Program-made: the position numbers and the translations under genes
Notes under the pieces: model-generated
What the model was told of the DNA's origin: nothing
The model's input: the letters and a program-made list of their open reading frames with translations, nothing else
The model's database searches: none
In this document: positions 33,919 to 43,335 of the stretch, piece by piece
Layout: the number at the start of each line of letters is the position of its first letter
Position numbering within the stretch: position 1 is the stretch's first letter
NCBI GenBank assembly: GCA_016930995.1
Contig: JAFGFQ010000084.1
Span: forward strand, 1-54,534
From: Thermoplasmatota archaeon
GTDB taxonomy: Archaea > Thermoplasmatota > E2 > DHVEG-1
DNA: 54,534 nucleotides
Direction of reading: 5' to 3'

Positions 33919-35712
33919 TTATAAGGGATAACCACCGATCTTTAAGGTAGGATCACCAAGGAGGATGAATTCCTCAACAGTAAAAGCATCATCAGGTACA
34001 TCCGTGATATAGCCGTTTTGCATTTGTGTTATCATCTCACCAAGGAACTCACTTGACTCATATGCCGAGAAAAACTCAATAGATATTTTCCCAGCCCCGC
34101 TATCAATACCCCCAAAGGCGGTACGGGTTGCCCCAATGGTTGCTATTGCCCCACCATTTTCATGATTCACAAACGCCCAGGCATAGCACGGGAGTCTTTG
34201 TGAAGTGTCCACCCCAAGGAGTCGTGCCAAGATATTAAAGAGGAAATAAGGTCGATAGTCCAGAAGGTCCTGCAGGACATAATCGATTTTCGTGGTAAGA
34301 CACGCATCAAAGAAGATGATAGGCAGTTTATAGCCATTCTTGAGATCCTTGATATAAGCGGTGTAATAATACTTCATCGACGTACCAATGGGAGTGTAGG
34401 TGCCCATGCCATTTTCGAATCCATGTCCGGAATAATCAAGGAAGCCCGCACCCTCAGTAATAGTGCTTGATATGGTGCGTCGGTTAAAATTCCCAAGCGA
34501 CGTCCAGATTCTCTCTGGCGTGAATTGCGGCATAATACCCCTAATGATTTCATTGAGCTCCTCCCCGTCGTTTCCAGGGGACCAGCGGAACGTGTTCCCG
34601 CCGATGAATATCATGGTCTCAAACCACTGGCTCCCATAGGTTTCGGTTTCATAATGGAGTATTTTATCCACAACGATGATTACCTCCTCAACAGAAGCAC
34701 ATGCGAGCCGACCAAGATGAACATCCGGATAGAGATCCACTTGATCACTTGATTCACCAAATTGGTCATTGTGGTTTGTATCCCAACTGCTGAAATCCCC
34801 CGTATGTGTGTAAATATCTGAGTAATACAGGTCTGTTATTAATTCTTCATCCCAATGCCATATCACCACATGACTGCGTCGTATCGGAAGCTTGTCATAT
34901 CCACCGACAAGCAACACAGAGGTAACAGAATTGTTTTCGATCTGATCCTTTATTGTATATTTAATTTGCTCTGGAAGATCCCGACCGGTTGCATGATCGC
35001 CAATCCATTCAGTCGTAAGCAAGGTTGTCGGAATGTTATAGTCCATTTTATGTTGAATGAGTGGCTGTAATGCGTCACTAAATTCTTCAGGAGCAACAAT
35101 CAGCAAAACGGTGTCTTCGGAGGATAGAAGTGGTGCGGTCTGTGGTTCTTCGTATGTAACAGAAATCTGCACACTTGGCGTAAAAAGCAGGGTCTGCTGT
35201 GAGGGAAGATACAGCAGAGGATAATACTGAATTGAAAGAAGGACGACATGGGTATTTCCATGTAAACCAGCACCGATTTGATACTCCAAGCGAGAGAAAG
35301 GATAGCTGTTCTTGCCTTGATAGACCTCAGTATTTTTTAAAAGGGTTTGACCTGCAGGATTGGACAAACGTGATACCGGTGTTGGTGCGGCAGCAGGACC
35401 TATCTCTTTTAAGAGTGATATAGGACAAACAGAGGACGTAGTAAAAGAGACATCCTTAATGATTGTTCCAAACGGAAATGAAAACAGCTTCGTGTACATC
35501 GGGAGGATTGGGTTTCCTGGTGACGCGGCATAGGAGGTGGCTTCTTTGACTTCAACAGACAAGTAATCGTATTGTTCCGAAATCACCGGTTCTGAGAAGT
35601 GTATTTCTTTCTGTAATTGTAAATTGTTGCTTACAGTATCGACGTTCACAGCTGCTCCAAAACCACTTAATATGAACACTCCTATGAGGAGAATTGATAG
35701 AATTTTCTTCAT
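33919..35712 (-). CDS. Secreted C25 (gingipain-type) cysteine peptidase
   Basis: A 597-residue extracellular peptidase. A signal peptide (about 1-22) leads into a propeptide-like region (to about 200) and the C25 catalytic domain (from VLLIVAPEEF). The catalytic pair is His in LDYSGHG and Cys in IIFFDACLT. The chain ends LGDPTLKIGGYPL, a C-terminal signature shared with the two C25 proteins at 51-54 kb. No membrane anchor is visible, so it is likely released or surface-bound by other means. A TATA-like AATTTAAATA (35761-35770, minus strand) precedes the start, divergent from leuS. Confidence 0.9.
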   Translation of the reverse strand: MKKILSILLIGVFILSGFGAAVNVDTVSNNLQLQKEIHFSEPVISEQYDYLSVEVKEATSYAASPGNPILPMYTKLFSFPFGTIIKDVSFTTSSVCPISLLKEIGPAAAPTPVSRLSNPAGQTLLKNTEVYQGKNSYPFSRLEYQIGAGLHGNTHVVLLSIQYYPLLYLPSQQTLLFTPSVQISVTYEEPQTAPLLSSEDTVLLIVAPEEFSDALQPLIQHKMDYNIPTTLLTTEWIGDHATGRDLPEQIKYTIKDQIENNSVTSVLLVGGYDKLPIRRSHVVIWHWDEELITDLYYSDIYTHTGDFSSWDTNHNDQFGESSDQVDLYPDVHLGRLACASVEEVIIVVDKILHYETETYGSQWFETMIFIGGNTFRWSPGNDGEELNEIIRGIMPQFTPERIWTSLGNFNRRTISSTITEGAGFLDYSGHGFENGMGTYTPIGTSMKYYYTAYIKDLKNGYKLPIIFFDACLTTKIDYVLQDLLDYRPYFLFNILARLLGVDTSQRLPCYAWAFVNHENGGAIATIGATRTAFGGIDSGAGKISIEFFSAYESSEFLGEMITQMQNGYITDVPDDAFTVEEFILLGDPTLKIGGYPL

Positions 35713-35813
35713 ATTTTTACCCCTTATTTATGTATTCTATCAGTCTTATACTACTTATCGTATTTAAATTTTCTTTTTTGGAATATGGTCAAAACAAAAA
35801 AAGACAAGAAATA

Positions 35814-35822
35814 TTATATAAA
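35814..35822 (+). promoter_or_regulatory. leuS TATA box
   Basis: TTATATAAA is centred about 35 bases before the ATG at 35853, predicting transcription start near 35844. This favours 35853 as the leuS start over the earlier in-frame ATG at 35832, which would lie upstream of the RNA start. Confidence 0.5.
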
Positions 35823-35852
35823 ACAAACCTTATGTCCGACCAGACTACATCC

Positions 35853-38678
35853 ATGGAAAAAGACACCTACGATTACGTTACAATCGAACAGAAATGGCAG
35901 GAGAAATGGTTTACCGTAAACATCAACCAGGCTACACGTGAGAAACAAAAAAAATTTTTCATTCATTTTGCCTATCCTGGCGTCTCAGGGTATCTCCATG
36001 TCGGCCATATGCGAGGCTTCACCTACTGTGACGTAATCGCCCGATATAAGAGGATGACCGGCTATGATGTACTCTTTCCAGCAGGATTTCACGCATCCGG
36101 GATCCCTTCGGTGGGTTTTGCAAAAAAAGTTGAGCGGCACGACCAAGACACTCTGAAACTACTAAGACAAAACGGTTGTTCTGAGGAATGTATCAGACGA
36201 TTACAAGATCCTGTCGAGGTCGTTAGCTACTTTAGTACAGTCTATGTTGATGATTATTGGAAACGCTTTGGGTTTCTTATCGATTACACCAGGTTGATGA
36301 ATACCATCTCGGATGGATACAAAAAATTCATCCAGTGGCAATTCCACAAACTCCATGAGAAAAACCTCCTGATCCAAAAACCACATTATGCTCCCTTCTG
36401 CCCGAATTGTGGACCCGTGGCGGTCGATAAATCAGAAACCGATGTTTCGCAAGGTGGATCAGCTGAGATTCTTGATTTTACGGTGCTGAAATTCACACTT
36501 AAGGATGGAACGATTCTCCCAGCTGCTACTCTACGACCTGAGACCATCTTCGGGGTCACCAATATGTGGGTGAATCCAACTGTTGAATACCAGTTCGCAG
36601 TCGTGAATAACGAAACCTGGGTCTGCTCTAAAGAATGCCTGCAGAAAATCTCCTATCAATACGATACAGTCAAACCACTCCAGAAGATCATCAAAGGAGT
36701 GGATTTGATAGGAAAAACATGTATCGTTCCTGAAACAAACCGGGAGGTACCGATTCTTGCAGGGATGTTTGCGGACCCTGGTGTCGCGACAGGAATCGTC
36801 ATGTCAGTCCCCGCCCATGCGCCCTACGATTGGATTGCACTTGTGGAGTCAAAAGCCGCAATCGCTGCTATTAAAATCATTGATGTGAAAGGATTTGGCA
36901 ACAACCCAGCAAAGGAAGCATGTGATCAACTCGGCATACAGAGTCAGACTGAGACAGAAAAGCTTAACGAAGCAACCGAACTTGTGTATAAAAAAGAGTT
37001 TCACACAGGCATATTAAACGAGAAATGTGGACAGTACGCTGGTATAAAAATCTCTGAAATCAAAGACACGGTGAAAAACGATCTGACACAGAAGAATCTT
37101 GCGACGACCATGAAAGAATTTTCAGAAACCGTCCTTTGTCGTTGTAAAGAAAAAGTCATGATAAAGCAAATCCCCGACCAGTGGTTCATCAAGTACAGTG
37201 ACGCGCGACTCACCGCAGACTCAAAAGACTATGCAGCCACCATGAACATTTTTCCGCAGGAATACAAAGATGAACTACCGAAAATCCTTGATTGGTTCGG
37301 GGATCGTGCTGCGATACGCAGGGGCTCCTGGCTTGGCACAGAGTTCCCTTATAAAAAGGACTGGATCATCGAGCCGATCTCAGATTCGACGTTGTACCCA
37401 GCATACTATGTGCTTTCCCCTTATGTAAATCAAAAGAAGATAACGGTTAAAGAGATGACTGATGAGTTCTTCGATTATGTTTTCTTCGGTCTTGGGTCCC
37501 CAAAACAGAAGCTATGGGAGACCATCAAAGCAGATTTTGATTACTGGTACCCCGTGGATATCAATCTTGGTGGAAAGGAACATAAGACCGTGCATTTCCC
37601 CGTGTATATCATGAACCATGTCGCAATCATGCCAGAGCAGAAACGCCCGCAGGGTATTTTTGTGCATTGGTGGGTAACACAGAAAGGCAAAGAAAAAATC
37701 AGTAAATCAAAAGGTGGTGCTGAACCGATTGTTGAAGCAGCAACTATCTATGGCGTGGATGCGATGCGCCTGTATTACCTGCATATCGGTTCACCGTTTG
37801 TTGACATCGAATGGGACCCAGAAACCGTCTTTAAATACAAGAGCCGTATCATGAACATCTGGAAACTCATCCAGCAGATCTCAACTCTAAAGGACAAAAG
37901 ACAAGATAATCTTGACAACTGGCTGAAGAGCACGTTTCAACGTCGGATAAAGAAAATACGTGATGCTTTTGAGACCCTGGACCTTCGGGTGTCCTCGAAC
38001 GAAATCTTTTTCGAAATCCAAAAAGACCTGCAATGGTACCTGAAGCGAGGGGGGTCGAACAAAACACTACTTCATCAATCTCTGCGCACCTGGATCGTGT
38101 TAATGACACCGATCACCCCGCATCTGGCTGAGGAACTCTGGGAAGTTCAGGGCTATGCACAGTTCGTCTCAAATGAAACCTACCCGGAGTTTAATCCAAA
38201 GGAACTCTCAGAAAAAGACGAGGTGGGAGAATACCTCATCAACAGGGTTATTGAGGATATAAACGAAATCATGAAAGTCACGAAGATAGCTCCTAAGAAA
38301 ATCTGTATCTACACCTCACCAGAATGGAAGCAAAAAATACTCAGAACAGCAATCGAACAGCATGCTCAGAACACGCTGAACGTCGGGCAGCTTATCAAGG
38401 ATGTGCTGGCGGACCTCACGATGAAACCGTACGGCCAGCAGGTGGCGCAATTTATTTCCAAAATCGCTGGTGAGATAAAGATGTTGAGTGAGACAGATCA
38501 GGGACGCTTCCGTGTTCCTCTTGATGAAAAAACACATCTTTCTGATGCACAACCATATTTACATGAATTATTTGGTTGCATCATTGAAGTCTATAGTGTT
38601 GATGAGTCAAATCTCTATGACCCTGCGAAGAAAACCAGGTTTGCTGGTCCCTTGCGACCAGCAATCTATATCGAATGA
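35853..38678 (+). CDS. leuS: Leucine-tRNA ligase
   Basis: A 941-residue class Ia synthetase of archaeal/eukaryal type. It has HVGHMRG (HIGH), a long editing domain with TLRPETIFGVTNMWVNP, the zinc-like CPNCGP, and the KISKSKGG (KMSKS) loop near residue 620. The C-terminal anticodon and stem-contacting domains follow. The chosen start gives MEKDTYDYVTIEQKWQ. A longer frame back to 35694 starts with a hydrophobic stretch in the promoter region and is rejected. It is followed at 12 bases by a small zinc-ribbon gene. Confidence 0.95.
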   Translation: MEKDTYDYVTIEQKWQEKWFTVNINQATREKQKKFFIHFAYPGVSGYLHVGHMRGFTYCDVIARYKRMTGYDVLFPAGFHASGIPSVGFAKKVERHDQDTLKLLRQNGCSEECIRRLQDPVEVVSYFSTVYVDDYWKRFGFLIDYTRLMNTISDGYKKFIQWQFHKLHEKNLLIQKPHYAPFCPNCGPVAVDKSETDVSQGGSAEILDFTVLKFTLKDGTILPAATLRPETIFGVTNMWVNPTVEYQFAVVNNETWVCSKECLQKISYQYDTVKPLQKIIKGVDLIGKTCIVPETNREVPILAGMFADPGVATGIVMSVPAHAPYDWIALVESKAAIAAIKIIDVKGFGNNPAKEACDQLGIQSQTETEKLNEATELVYKKEFHTGILNEKCGQYAGIKISEIKDTVKNDLTQKNLATTMKEFSETVLCRCKEKVMIKQIPDQWFIKYSDARLTADSKDYAATMNIFPQEYKDELPKILDWFGDRAAIRRGSWLGTEFPYKKDWIIEPISDSTLYPAYYVLSPYVNQKKITVKEMTDEFFDYVFFGLGSPKQKLWETIKADFDYWYPVDINLGGKEHKTVHFPVYIMNHVAIMPEQKRPQGIFVHWWVTQKGKEKISKSKGGAEPIVEAATIYGVDAMRLYYLHIGSPFVDIEWDPETVFKYKSRIMNIWKLIQQISTLKDKRQDNLDNWLKSTFQRRIKKIRDAFETLDLRVSSNEIFFEIQKDLQWYLKRGGSNKTLLHQSLRTWIVLMTPITPHLAEELWEVQGYAQFVSNETYPEFNPKELSEKDEVGEYLINRVIEDINEIMKVTKIAPKKICIYTSPEWKQKILRTAIEQHAQNTLNVGQLIKDVLADLTMKPYGQQVAQFISKIAGEIKMLSETDQGRFRVPLDEKTHLSDAQPYLHELFGCIIEVYSVDESNLYDPAKKTRFAGPLRPAIYIE

Positions 38679-38690
38679 AGGATCTAAGGT

Positions 38691-38879
38691 ATGCAAAAGA
38701 AATATGTTCGGATATGTCCAAACTGCAAAAGCACTGATACTCAACCGGATATGTCAGCGGACTCCTACGCCAAAGGACTGCTGAATCAATGGCGATGTAA
38801 CAGCTGTGGGTACACCGGATTGTTTTTCCCAGAGTACTCAGTTGAGGACCTACAGAAGTTACGAAAAAAAGAGAAATGA
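38691..38879 (+). CDS. 62-residue zinc-ribbon microprotein
   Basis: Two C-x2-C pairs (CPNC at 9-12 and CNSC at 36-39) flank a conserved-looking middle, PDMSADSYAKGLLNQW. The C terminus is charged and helical. Its size and pattern match small archaeal zinc-ribbon proteins of unknown role; interaction with RNA or a larger complex is usual for such folds. It starts 12 bases after leuS with taaggt-like SD and is probably cotranscribed. The convergent surface-protein gene ends six bases after it. Confidence 0.75.
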   Translation: MQKKYVRICPNCKSTDTQPDMSADSYAKGLLNQWRCNSCGYTGLFFPEYSVEDLQKLRKKEK

Positions 38880-38885
38880 ACGATC

Positions 38886-41800
38886 CTAGGTTGTTTGCTT
38901 TTTCCTCCATTTGAAGAAGAGGACTATGCTGATGATCAAGAAGACAACGATGAGTCCGACCAGGATGAGTGCAAGAGTTGTTGGGAATGAGGCAACAATG
39001 ATAGTCCGGGTGGGGGAACCCACGACATTTCCTGCATAATCAGTGACATTGATTTTTATCTGATAGTACCCATCACCGTCTGATGCCGAGAACTGCCATT
39101 CATAGGGCAAGGACCCTGGTGTGTCGCCAAAGACCGACCAGTCACCCCAAGTGGAGTTATCCTTGGAAAAACGATAGTATAAGAAAGCCTCTTTGATTCC
39201 AGAACCGTTTTTATCGGACCCAAGACCTTCTATTTTAAAATTGTCATTCCAGGTCAATTGCGTGTCCACATCAGGGGTATCGATATCGATACTGGGTGGG
39301 GAGGTGTCCTTTCTGATGACGATCGCATCATTATTGTTGGTGACAAACAAGGTGTTCCCAAGGGTGTCGTTGATTCGGAAATATAAATAGTAGACCTCGC
39401 CTTCGATCATCCGGTCCCAATAGGCTTGCTTTAACACCCAGGTATGTCCGACAGCATCAGTGTCGTAGGTGCTTGCATTCACCCGAGAGGCAATCGTACT
39501 CCAGGTCGACTCAAAATTCGGTTGATATTGGATGGTATCTAAGCGGAAATCATCGGAGAAACTCACTGAAAAGACCGGTAGTTCATTAAACCAGAGGATT
39601 TCCCCTGAGTAGCTTGGATAATCTGGTTTTGTCCAGTCGTAGAGGAAGGAAACATCCCCCTTGCTGGGAAGTTCTTCGATGTTCCCGGCCTTGTCTGTTG
39701 CTCTTGTGCAAAGCTCAAAGTAGCCTCCTGGTTGACCAGGATCGTTGGTGAAATTAAAGCTAAAGCGTGGTGATTTTTGTGTTGAGCTTGAGAACAGGAT
39801 CCATTCCCCTGAGAAAACTCTACTAGAAGAGTATCGATAAAACAACTCGACAAGTGTGACTCCACTCGCGTCACTGCCGTTATCATAGCTGGTTGTGTTA
39901 ATCCAAATGTATTTTGCAGTTTCGTTATAGCGTGGTTTCATTGATTGTGTTAGGACATAGGAGACCGGATCAACGGTATCTTGTTTGATTGGTATGTATT
40001 TTCTTGCTATGTTGCCCGCAAGGTCTTGAATAGTAAATTCAATACTCTTCAACGCAGTAATATTGTCATAATCGGGAATCTCAGAGAGATTGGCTGAGAT
40101 GGTCTGTAATGCTGTTGTTCCATTTGAACCTGTACAATATGCACGATAGGTGTTCGTATAAGTATTATTATTTGCGACGTATTGAACCGTGTATTGTGCT
40201 GAGCTGACTAGCAAACCTGTATCATTATCTTTGGCATCGATACTGATCTGAGGAACGACAATATTCAGCCATTCCGAGAAAGACGGTTGGATGGTTTTAA
40301 TGTCAATAAATGGTGGTTTAACATCCTCAATGAAGGTAAGCCTCCATTGAAGCAATTGGGGATTATCTGCAGAGACATTCTTAGTGGTGAAATCTGCACG
40401 TAACCGGATGGTCCGTGGAAGAGTACGAGTGCTTAGTAATAGAGATGAACCATTCTGTAAATCTTTGATTATGTTAAAATTTTCATCAAGAAGCTTGAAT
40501 GTGATTTGACTATAGGTCGTATTGTAGTTTGTATATGCAAAAAATTTATCCCACCAGTAGGATTCAGGTAACCGTATGGGTAACGATGTTAAAGAAGCAT
40601 CTCTTTGTTGAGTGGGAACTGAATATATCCCCATACAATATAAATGACTGAATTCATCTGCGACGAAAAGTAACCCATTTGATACAATAGGAGATCCTAA
40701 AACGGGACAACGCAATCCCCCGTCAGGTTGATAAGCGGTTGTATATGACCATGAGACCTTTTGAGTTTTCGTGTCTACTGCTTTAATTTGATCACTTGTC
40801 TCAGAAGGAGTTCCAAGGTAGATAAAGCCCTCTGCATACACTGGTGATGAAATCAAACTTTGGCATTTACTAAGGGGGAGAGCGGGGCGATCATACACTG
40901 AAATGGACCAGAGCGGAGTCCCATCTGCTGCATGAAACGCAAAGAGCGTCCCATTTGGAGCAGCAACATACAAAGTATCGTTATATATAGCGGGTGTTGA
41001 ATCAGAAATATCCATATGGTTCCCAGTTGACTTTGAAGTAATGATTTCACTCCAACGTATTGTTCCATCAGAGAGATTTAATCCATAGATTTTCGTATCT
41101 TTTTTTAATCCATTTTTTACAGCGGCCATGACAAATACCATATCTTTATAGATCACTGGAGATGCATAGCCTATAGTACCGACTGATGCATTCCAGAGTA
41201 GTTTACCATTTAAATCAAAAGCAAAAAGACTAGAATCTTCATCTTCAAAAGAGCTACATGCAGCGATAATTTTATTAGACGAAAGAGAAACCGCAGGAGT
41301 AGAATTGCTTCCGGCTGGTAAGTCCGCAGGCCATACCAAACTTCCGTTTAGGTCAATAGCAAGTAATTTATTATTTATATTTGTTTTACTTCCATTACTT
41401 CCACCCCACGTAGTGATATATATCGTATCTCCAGCAATAACTGGAGATGAAAAGTAGCATATTGGAACATTAGAATTTTTAAATTCCCATATTGGTTCAT
41501 TAGAAATATTATCTTTATCAAGGGCAAAGATAGAATTTATATGTCCGCCATTGCCCATTTGTCCAGTTGCTACAATAACATATTCATCGGTAATAGCAGG
41601 CGAATTGACAATATTATTTTCAAAACTATGGGAAGATTGATAAGGTTGATAGTTACTGGTGCTGGTCTTTTTCATACTATATTCATATAATACTGTAGAA
41701 TTATCTGAAATAACAAAGATTTTTCCATCTCCGATGACAGGATTTCTGAATCGCCCTCCAACGTTATTACTTATCCAATAACGGACACTTGAGGTAGGAC

Positions 41801-43106
41801 CTGACCCTGTTGTTGCCCGATTATTTTCAGGGTTGAAACCAAACATTGGCCATTCCCCTTGTATTCTTGAGATATCAACAAAACCATCTCCCACAACGAC
41901 TTTATTCTTCCTAGCGACTCGATAAGAGGTATTAAACGAGTCTTGCCATTGAGTTGAATTTTGCCAGGTTAAGGCCCAACTATAGATACGAGGAGTTGTC
42001 AAAGGTGATACATCATTTTTCATTACTGCTCGTATTTTTAATTTTTCGTAAGGGATTGCATTAAGATAAACGGGAGGTTGTGTAAAACCGTATGTGTTAT
42101 TCTCTCCAGGATTATGGAGAAAAAACTTATTTTCAACAGGTATATAATTATTAGGAGTGCTATCTTCGTAAAGAAGCTGATAGTGAATTGTTGTTCCATC
42201 GTTCTTATAATCATTCCATGTCAGCGTCTCCCAGTAGAAACCTTTATAACGAGTTGATATCGCAGTTGGGTCGATAGGATCTTTGGTTTGTACTATTCCA
42301 GTTCCAATTTTATACCCTTGTTCACCTTTAGTTTTTACTTGAACATAGTTAGTCGAAAGAGAACAAGATTTTAATAGATTTGGGAAGAAGTATGCAATAA
42401 CACAGAAATCGATATAATTATTATCATCTAAAGCGTTTTCAATTTCTCCTTTTTTTAGGGTTAAATGTTTCGTAATATTATCCTTACCAATGTCGTACCC
42501 TAAATGGGTATGATTCCAGATGCCTCTCTTTAAAATACCACCTGATTTGTTCCAATATAAAAATTCCATGTTTGCATTTTTTGTTGCTTTTCCTTTCCAA
42601 GTTATATTGATTTCGTTGATAATATCCGCAGAGCTATCTAGTTTAAATCGAAAATGTTGGATGATACAGTTTTTTAATATAAAATTTTTCTGAGTTGCAT
42701 AATCAGTATCGTCAAATTTAATACTCTGGTTAAAAAAATCGTCAAACATATTTTCTTTTGAAATATGAGTTTGAGGGGAATACTTCCTCCACCAGGGAAT
42801 AATGAAAAACGAGGTTGTATAAAAATAAGCAAAGTGTTGATGTTTAATTTTTGAATCATCAAAAGAATAAGTTTTATATTCTGTAGTATTTTTTTTAAAT
42901 TCAATTGCACCATTCACACAAGTTAAATTACTAGGAGAATGATCAAGAAAAGTAATATTCTTTGTATCATTAAAGGAATCATACCAGATTCCGTCTAACC
43001 CGTCTTTTGTCGATACTGCATCGACCTTTGGATACAACACTCCCATTGATAAGAACACACAGAGGAGTACGATAATCGGTTTTCTAATCGGAATCTTTAT
43101 ACGCAT
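38886..43106 (-). CDS. Giant surface-anchored protein with PQQ-type propeller
   Basis: A 1406-residue exported protein. An N-terminal signal segment (about 8-28) is followed by a beta-rich N domain (30-430) of unknown type. A PQQ/quinoprotein-like propeller (about 440-830) shows at least eight PxxxxxxxxYxA-type repeats such as PVIGDGKIFVIS and PAIYNDTLYVAA. Then come Ig/fibronectin-like domains (about 900-1365). A C-terminal membrane helix (about 1373-1397) with basic residues after it is a membrane anchor. It is likely an adhesin or binding protein. Base composition shifts strongly along the gene. The 229 bases upstream hold AT-rich promoter-like sequence only. Confidence 0.85.
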   Translation of the reverse strand: MRIKIPIRKPIIVLLCVFLSMGVLYPKVDAVSTKDGLDGIWYDSFNDTKNITFLDHSPSNLTCVNGAIEFKKNTTEYKTYSFDDSKIKHQHFAYFYTTSFFIIPWWRKYSPQTHISKENMFDDFFNQSIKFDDTDYATQKNFILKNCIIQHFRFKLDSSADIINEINITWKGKATKNANMEFLYWNKSGGILKRGIWNHTHLGYDIGKDNITKHLTLKKGEIENALDDNNYIDFCVIAYFFPNLLKSCSLSTNYVQVKTKGEQGYKIGTGIVQTKDPIDPTAISTRYKGFYWETLTWNDYKNDGTTIHYQLLYEDSTPNNYIPVENKFFLHNPGENNTYGFTQPPVYLNAIPYEKLKIRAVMKNDVSPLTTPRIYSWALTWQNSTQWQDSFNTSYRVARKNKVVVGDGFVDISRIQGEWPMFGFNPENNRATTGSGPTSSVRYWISNNVGGRFRNPVIGDGKIFVISDNSTVLYEYSMKKTSTSNYQPYQSSHSFENNIVNSPAITDEYVIVATGQMGNGGHINSIFALDKDNISNEPIWEFKNSNVPICYFSSPVIAGDTIYITTWGGSNGSKTNINNKLLAIDLNGSLVWPADLPAGSNSTPAVSLSSNKIIAACSSFEDEDSSLFAFDLNGKLLWNASVGTIGYASPVIYKDMVFVMAAVKNGLKKDTKIYGLNLSDGTIRWSEIITSKSTGNHMDISDSTPAIYNDTLYVAAPNGTLFAFHAADGTPLWSISVYDRPALPLSKCQSLISSPVYAEGFIYLGTPSETSDQIKAVDTKTQKVSWSYTTAYQPDGGLRCPVLGSPIVSNGLLFVADEFSHLYCMGIYSVPTQQRDASLTSLPIRLPESYWWDKFFAYTNYNTTYSQITFKLLDENFNIIKDLQNGSSLLLSTRTLPRTIRLRADFTTKNVSADNPQLLQWRLTFIEDVKPPFIDIKTIQPSFSEWLNIVVPQISIDAKDNDTGLLVSSAQYTVQYVANNNTYTNTYRAYCTGSNGTTALQTISANLSEIPDYDNITALKSIEFTIQDLAGNIARKYIPIKQDTVDPVSYVLTQSMKPRYNETAKYIWINTTSYDNGSDASGVTLVELFYRYSSSRVFSGEWILFSSSTQKSPRFSFNFTNDPGQPGGYFELCTRATDKAGNIEELPSKGDVSFLYDWTKPDYPSYSGEILWFNELPVFSVSFSDDFRLDTIQYQPNFESTWSTIASRVNASTYDTDAVGHTWVLKQAYWDRMIEGEVYYLYFRINDTLGNTLFVTNNNDAIVIRKDTSPPSIDIDTPDVDTQLTWNDNFKIEGLGSDKNGSGIKEAFLYYRFSKDNSTWGDWSVFGDTPGSLPYEWQFSASDGDGYYQIKINVTDYAGNVVGSPTRTIIVASFPTTLALILVGLIVVFLIISIVLFFKWRKKQTT

Positions 43107-43335
43107 GTTTTATCTCCATATATAAATTTTTAATGATTTATATTACTTTTGGCTTTTTAAATACTTTGAACCCTGATTTCCTGTGTTTTTATATTATTGC
43201 TCTTACCTTATAAATTTATAGGAAGTATTTATATATTCTTTATGGAACTAATTTTTGATTGAGTTCATCCCAAATTGTTATCGTCTTCTCCCTTAAAAGG
43301 TTTATTCTACACACACGAAGAAAAACAAGCAAATA

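Noticed and set aside
35694..35852. N-terminal membrane-like extension of leuS
   Set aside because: The stretch contains the TATA box for leuS and the divergent C25 promoter; the standard leuS start follows.
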